Shown here piece by piece: positions 61,669 through 64,000 of a stretch of 64,000 nt of DNA (the stretch's first letter is position 1; each line of letters starts with the position of its first letter). The notes under the pieces were generated by a model. The model searched no databases, had not been told where the DNA came from, and saw only the letters and a program-made list of their open reading frames with translations. The stretch lies in the NCBI RefSeq assembly GCF_904846065.1, contig NZ_CAJGZV010000001.1:2852001-2916000 (forward strand), written 5' to 3'. Origin of the DNA: Psychrobacter immobilis. Its GTDB lineage: Bacteria > Pseudomonadota > Gammaproteobacteria > Pseudomonadales > Moraxellaceae. The position numbers and the translations under genes were made by a program.

Positions 61669-62430
61669 TTGGAACTCCTTGCTATATAACGAAAGCTACG
61701 TTTTAAAATTAAAAGTTTTAAAATTAAAGGTCATAGCCAGTTATTGTTAGTAAAACGAGTAATAACACTGCCAATATACTGTGTTATAAAGTCAGTATAG
61801 AGTAAGCAGTGAAGATGTCTTTATTATCCAGCGCTCATGGTTATATATTCATTTTTTATGCTTAATATTACTGCGTTAGCACAAGTGAATACGGCGCTTC
61901 ATTTATATATATTGTGACCAGTACTGATATTGAACATACTAACATTAAAAATATGGACTGAGAGTTGAGCAAATTTTTCGCTGAAATAAGCACGCAAACC
62001 TTCTGCCCTGAATCATCAGATCATTTTTACGCCAATTAGTGTAGGGGATTATGCCCCTAACTGTCACAAGCTAATACCATACTCGCAAGTCACTCTTAAA
62101 TCAGCAGCAGCCCTTTACCTGACTAGTAATGTGCTTTAAGTGACGGTTTGTATACTGAAATTGTATACTAAAAATTCGTCTTTTAAAGATTATAATGACA
62201 GATGCTTATGGTCACACGCTTAACTTGATTCTTTATCAAAACATATCCACTGACTAAGTTAAATCACCAATACGTAACGAGGGCTTGTTGCATTATTTCG
62301 GTGTACTTAATCGAATTTTTAAAAGTAAGCTGCAAAAATATGGCATTGATGATGCTCAGCCCATAAGCTATATAATCTATCATGCTACACTAGCGCTATT
62401 TTTATTATTCACCTGATAAATGGTTGGGTT
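61669..62430. other. Divergent region fadB/ispA
   Basis: 762 bp without a gene I can support. TTGTATACT occurs twice as a 13-bp-period direct repeat (62148-62156 and 62161-62169). TTGATG (62346-62351) with a perfect TATAAT (62371-62376) at a long 19-bp spacing is a weak promoter candidate for ispA. No clear FadR or PsrA operator is visible for fadB. Confidence 0.45.
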
Positions 62431-63597
62431 ATGACTGTTTCTTCTACGCCAAGCTTTATACCTGAAAGCCTTATGCCTTCAAGACTTGTATCTTTTACTA
62501 GCTTTAATAACAACACCGAGCAATTTCATAGCACCGTGCGGGCGCAACTTGCACAAGATATCGAGGTGCTATTTGCTTATGCTGAGCTGCCAAGCCCACT
62601 GATTGATGCCTGCCGTTATGTGATGACTGGTCAAGGTAAATTGGTACGTCCGTTATTGGTCGCCAGCGCCTTTGATAGTGTCAATCAAAGCAATGCTAAT
62701 GACGACTTTAATGACGGCGCTAATGACAATGTTAATGTTAATGACAGCGCTAATAACAATGTTAGTAATGACGATGAAAGCGCGGATAAAAGCACTGATA
62801 GAAGAACCACTTATAATAGCGATTTAGAGTCGCTGCTAGAAAACGACTCCGATTATGATATGTGTCGCCGTGCGGCGTTAGCCGTGGAGCTGTTGCATAC
62901 CTACTCATTGGTACATGATGACTTGCCATGTATGGACGATGATGAGCTGCGCCGTGGTCAGCCAACCGCCCATATCGTCTTTGAAGAATCGACCGCACTG
63001 CTGGCAGGTGACGTGCTACAGACACTCGCTTTTGAAGTGTTGACCGCAGAGCTGCCAACCTTTGCCCCTTTTGATTCAGCTATCGCAAGCCAGCTCATCG
63101 CGATATTTGCACCGCGTGCCAGACGTATGGTTTCGGGTCAAATGCTCGATCTCAATGCCGAAGCTACTACAGGCATTTCACAAAGCGACTTGGAAGCTAT
63201 CCACCGTGATAAAACCGGTGCACTCATTGAAGCGGCGATGCTAATGGGCGGTATTTGTGCTGGCGCGACCGCTCCACAGCGTATGGCTCTACAAGAGTGT
63301 GCGCAGCATATTGGTCTAGCCTTTCAGGTACAAGACGATATTTTAGACGTCACCACCAGCACCGATACGCTTGGTAAACCTGCTGGCAGTGATGAAAAAT
63401 TGGATAAATCTACCTACGTAAAATTGATGGGCGTTGAGCAGGCAACCAGCTATGCGCAATCGCTATTTAATGATGGACGCACAGCCATCATTCGTGAACT
63501 GAGTCGTCATGAATCAAGCAGTAGCGAGCTTGGCAGTGACGCAAACAACGATGCTTTACTGGCATTAATAGAATGGCTATGGGCACGTAAAAAATAG
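62431..63597 (+). CDS. ispA: (2E,6E)-farnesyl diphosphate synthase with Asn/Asp-rich insert
   Basis: Condenses isopentenyl diphosphate with DMAPP and GPP to make farnesyl diphosphate. Motifs: GKLVRPLLV, first Asp-rich motif LVHDDLPCMDDDELRRG (Asp163, Asp164, Asp169), the GDVLQTLAFEVL segment, MVSGQMLDL, and second Asp-rich motif FQVQDDILD (Asp302, Asp303). The 388-aa length exceeds the usual roughly 300 because of an N-terminal extension of about 25 residues and a polar insert at residues about 83-142, very rich in Asn and Asp, encoded by repeated AATGAC-like units. The insert precedes the active-site helix, so activity is probably kept. Confidence 0.95.
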   Translation: MTVSSTPSFIPESLMPSRLVSFTSFNNNTEQFHSTVRAQLAQDIEVLFAYAELPSPLIDACRYVMTGQGKLVRPLLVASAFDSVNQSNANDDFNDGANDNVNVNDSANNNVSNDDESADKSTDRRTTYNSDLESLLENDSDYDMCRRAALAVELLHTYSLVHDDLPCMDDDELRRGQPTAHIVFEESTALLAGDVLQTLAFEVLTAELPTFAPFDSAIASQLIAIFAPRARRMVSGQMLDLNAEATTGISQSDLEAIHRDKTGALIEAAMLMGGICAGATAPQRMALQECAQHIGLAFQVQDDILDVTTSTDTLGKPAGSDEKLDKSTYVKLMGVEQATSYAQSLFNDGRTAIIRELSRHESSSSELGSDANNDALLALIEWLWARKK

Positions 63598-63639
63598 CCA
63601 AAAATTTAATCATCAAAGAATGGTAATGAGTGGTCAACA

Positions 63640-64000
63640 TGGACAGTACCCCTACTCCGCGTATTTATCTTGGCACCGGCGGTTATAGCGATACCGACTT
63701 ACTTGGTACGCTATATCCAATCGGCACCAAAAAAACCGACTTCTTACGCGAATACGCCAAGCAATACGGCGCGGTGGAAATTAATAGCACTTTCTACGCG
63801 CCCATCGGGCAAAAAGCCTTTGCTGGTATGGTCGATAAAGCCTATGTGCAAGCAGACAGTGAATTGAAGTTCGCGGTCAAACTGCATCAAGACTTTACTC
63901 ATGCACGTAAAGGCACTAGCGATCACGCCCAAGCATTTATTACTGCTCTAACGCCACTGATCGAAGCCAACGCTCTCGCGCCACTACTACTGCAATTCCC
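63640..64000 (+). CDS. DUF72-family protein (partial, runs off the window)
   Basis: The first 120 codons of a DUF72 (YecE-like, TIM-barrel) protein: RIYLGTGGYSDTDLLGTLYP, FLREYAKQYGAVEINSTFYA and the following KFAVKLHQDFTHA are characteristic. I chose the ATG at 63640; an in-frame GTG nine bases upstream is possible. The function of the family is unknown. It lies 42 bp after ispA on the same strand and may be cotranscribed. Confidence 0.88.

Noticed and set aside
61061..61750. 229-codon plus-strand ORF opposite fadB
   Set aside because: It lies fully antisense to a well-conserved gene, has no recognisable domain, and such long shadow ORFs are usual opposite highly expressed genes.
62280..62310. 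GGGCTTGTTGCATTATTT resembles ends of some IS elements
   Set aside because: No second inverted repeat, no transposase remnant and no target duplication could be seen; chance similarity is likely.

Overview
The window reads as a chromosomal segment of a Moraxellaceae gammaproteobacterium, most likely Psychrobacter. This rests on recognisable protein sequences, moderate base composition, the murA-hisG-hisD-hisC order, a fused NMN adenylyltransferase/Nudix protein next to a nicotinamide phosphoribosyltransferase, a zinc-free type B ribosomal protein L31, and polar inserts in otherwise conserved enzymes. The genus call is inference from family resemblance, not a database result. I see no insertion sequence, prophage, integrase, CRISPR array or rRNA gene. 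The only tRNA found is tRNA-Trp.

Layout. (1) 1-17124, all on the minus strand, is the transcription/translation core: rpsL, rpsG, fusA, tuf, then tRNA-Trp, secE, nusG, rplK, rplA, rplJ, rplL, rpoB, and the first 890 codons of rpoC, cut by the window edge. Three good sigma70-type promoters (str operon, tuf, tRNA-Trp), two terminators/attenuators, a probable L10 autoregulatory leader and several perfect stem-loops between genes can be read here. (2) 17450-32587 holds an EcsC-family protein, fabB-pabB on the plus strand, the minus-strand cluster ibaG-murA-hisG-hisD-hisC, an esterase, the envelope lipoprotein dolP with yraN and divergent rsmI, and a PfkB sugar/adenosine kinase. (3) 32713-48554 holds metY, nfuA, three separate alpha/beta hydrolases, the NAD-salvage operon nadM-nadV-SGNH hydrolase, rpmE2, a YceI protein, a FemAB-like acyltransferase bracketed by two nearly identical terminators, a COG4315-type lipoprotein, an uncharacterised FAD oxidoreductase, a LOG-family protein and a DEDDh exonuclease preceded by five 13-bp tandem repeats. 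(4) 48802-64000 holds an M23 peptidase, phoB-phoR with a readable Pho box, dtd, psd, a DUF1287 protein, an HD hydrolase, an isochorismatase-family hydrolase, a two-gene membrane-protein unit, fadB-fadA, ispA and the start of a DUF72 gene.

The most unusual locus is 55278-57937. Two adjacent genes share an N-terminal membrane/ectodomain module. The second carries a C-terminal six-helix rhomboid fold in which the catalytic Ser, catalytic His and oxyanion Asn positions all appear replaced, so it looks like a bacterial pseudo-rhomboid. Other points worth a look are a PhoR-like kinase without membrane helices, Asn/Asp-rich inserts in IspA and RsmI, the 13-bp repeat array, and the long structured spacers around rpoB.
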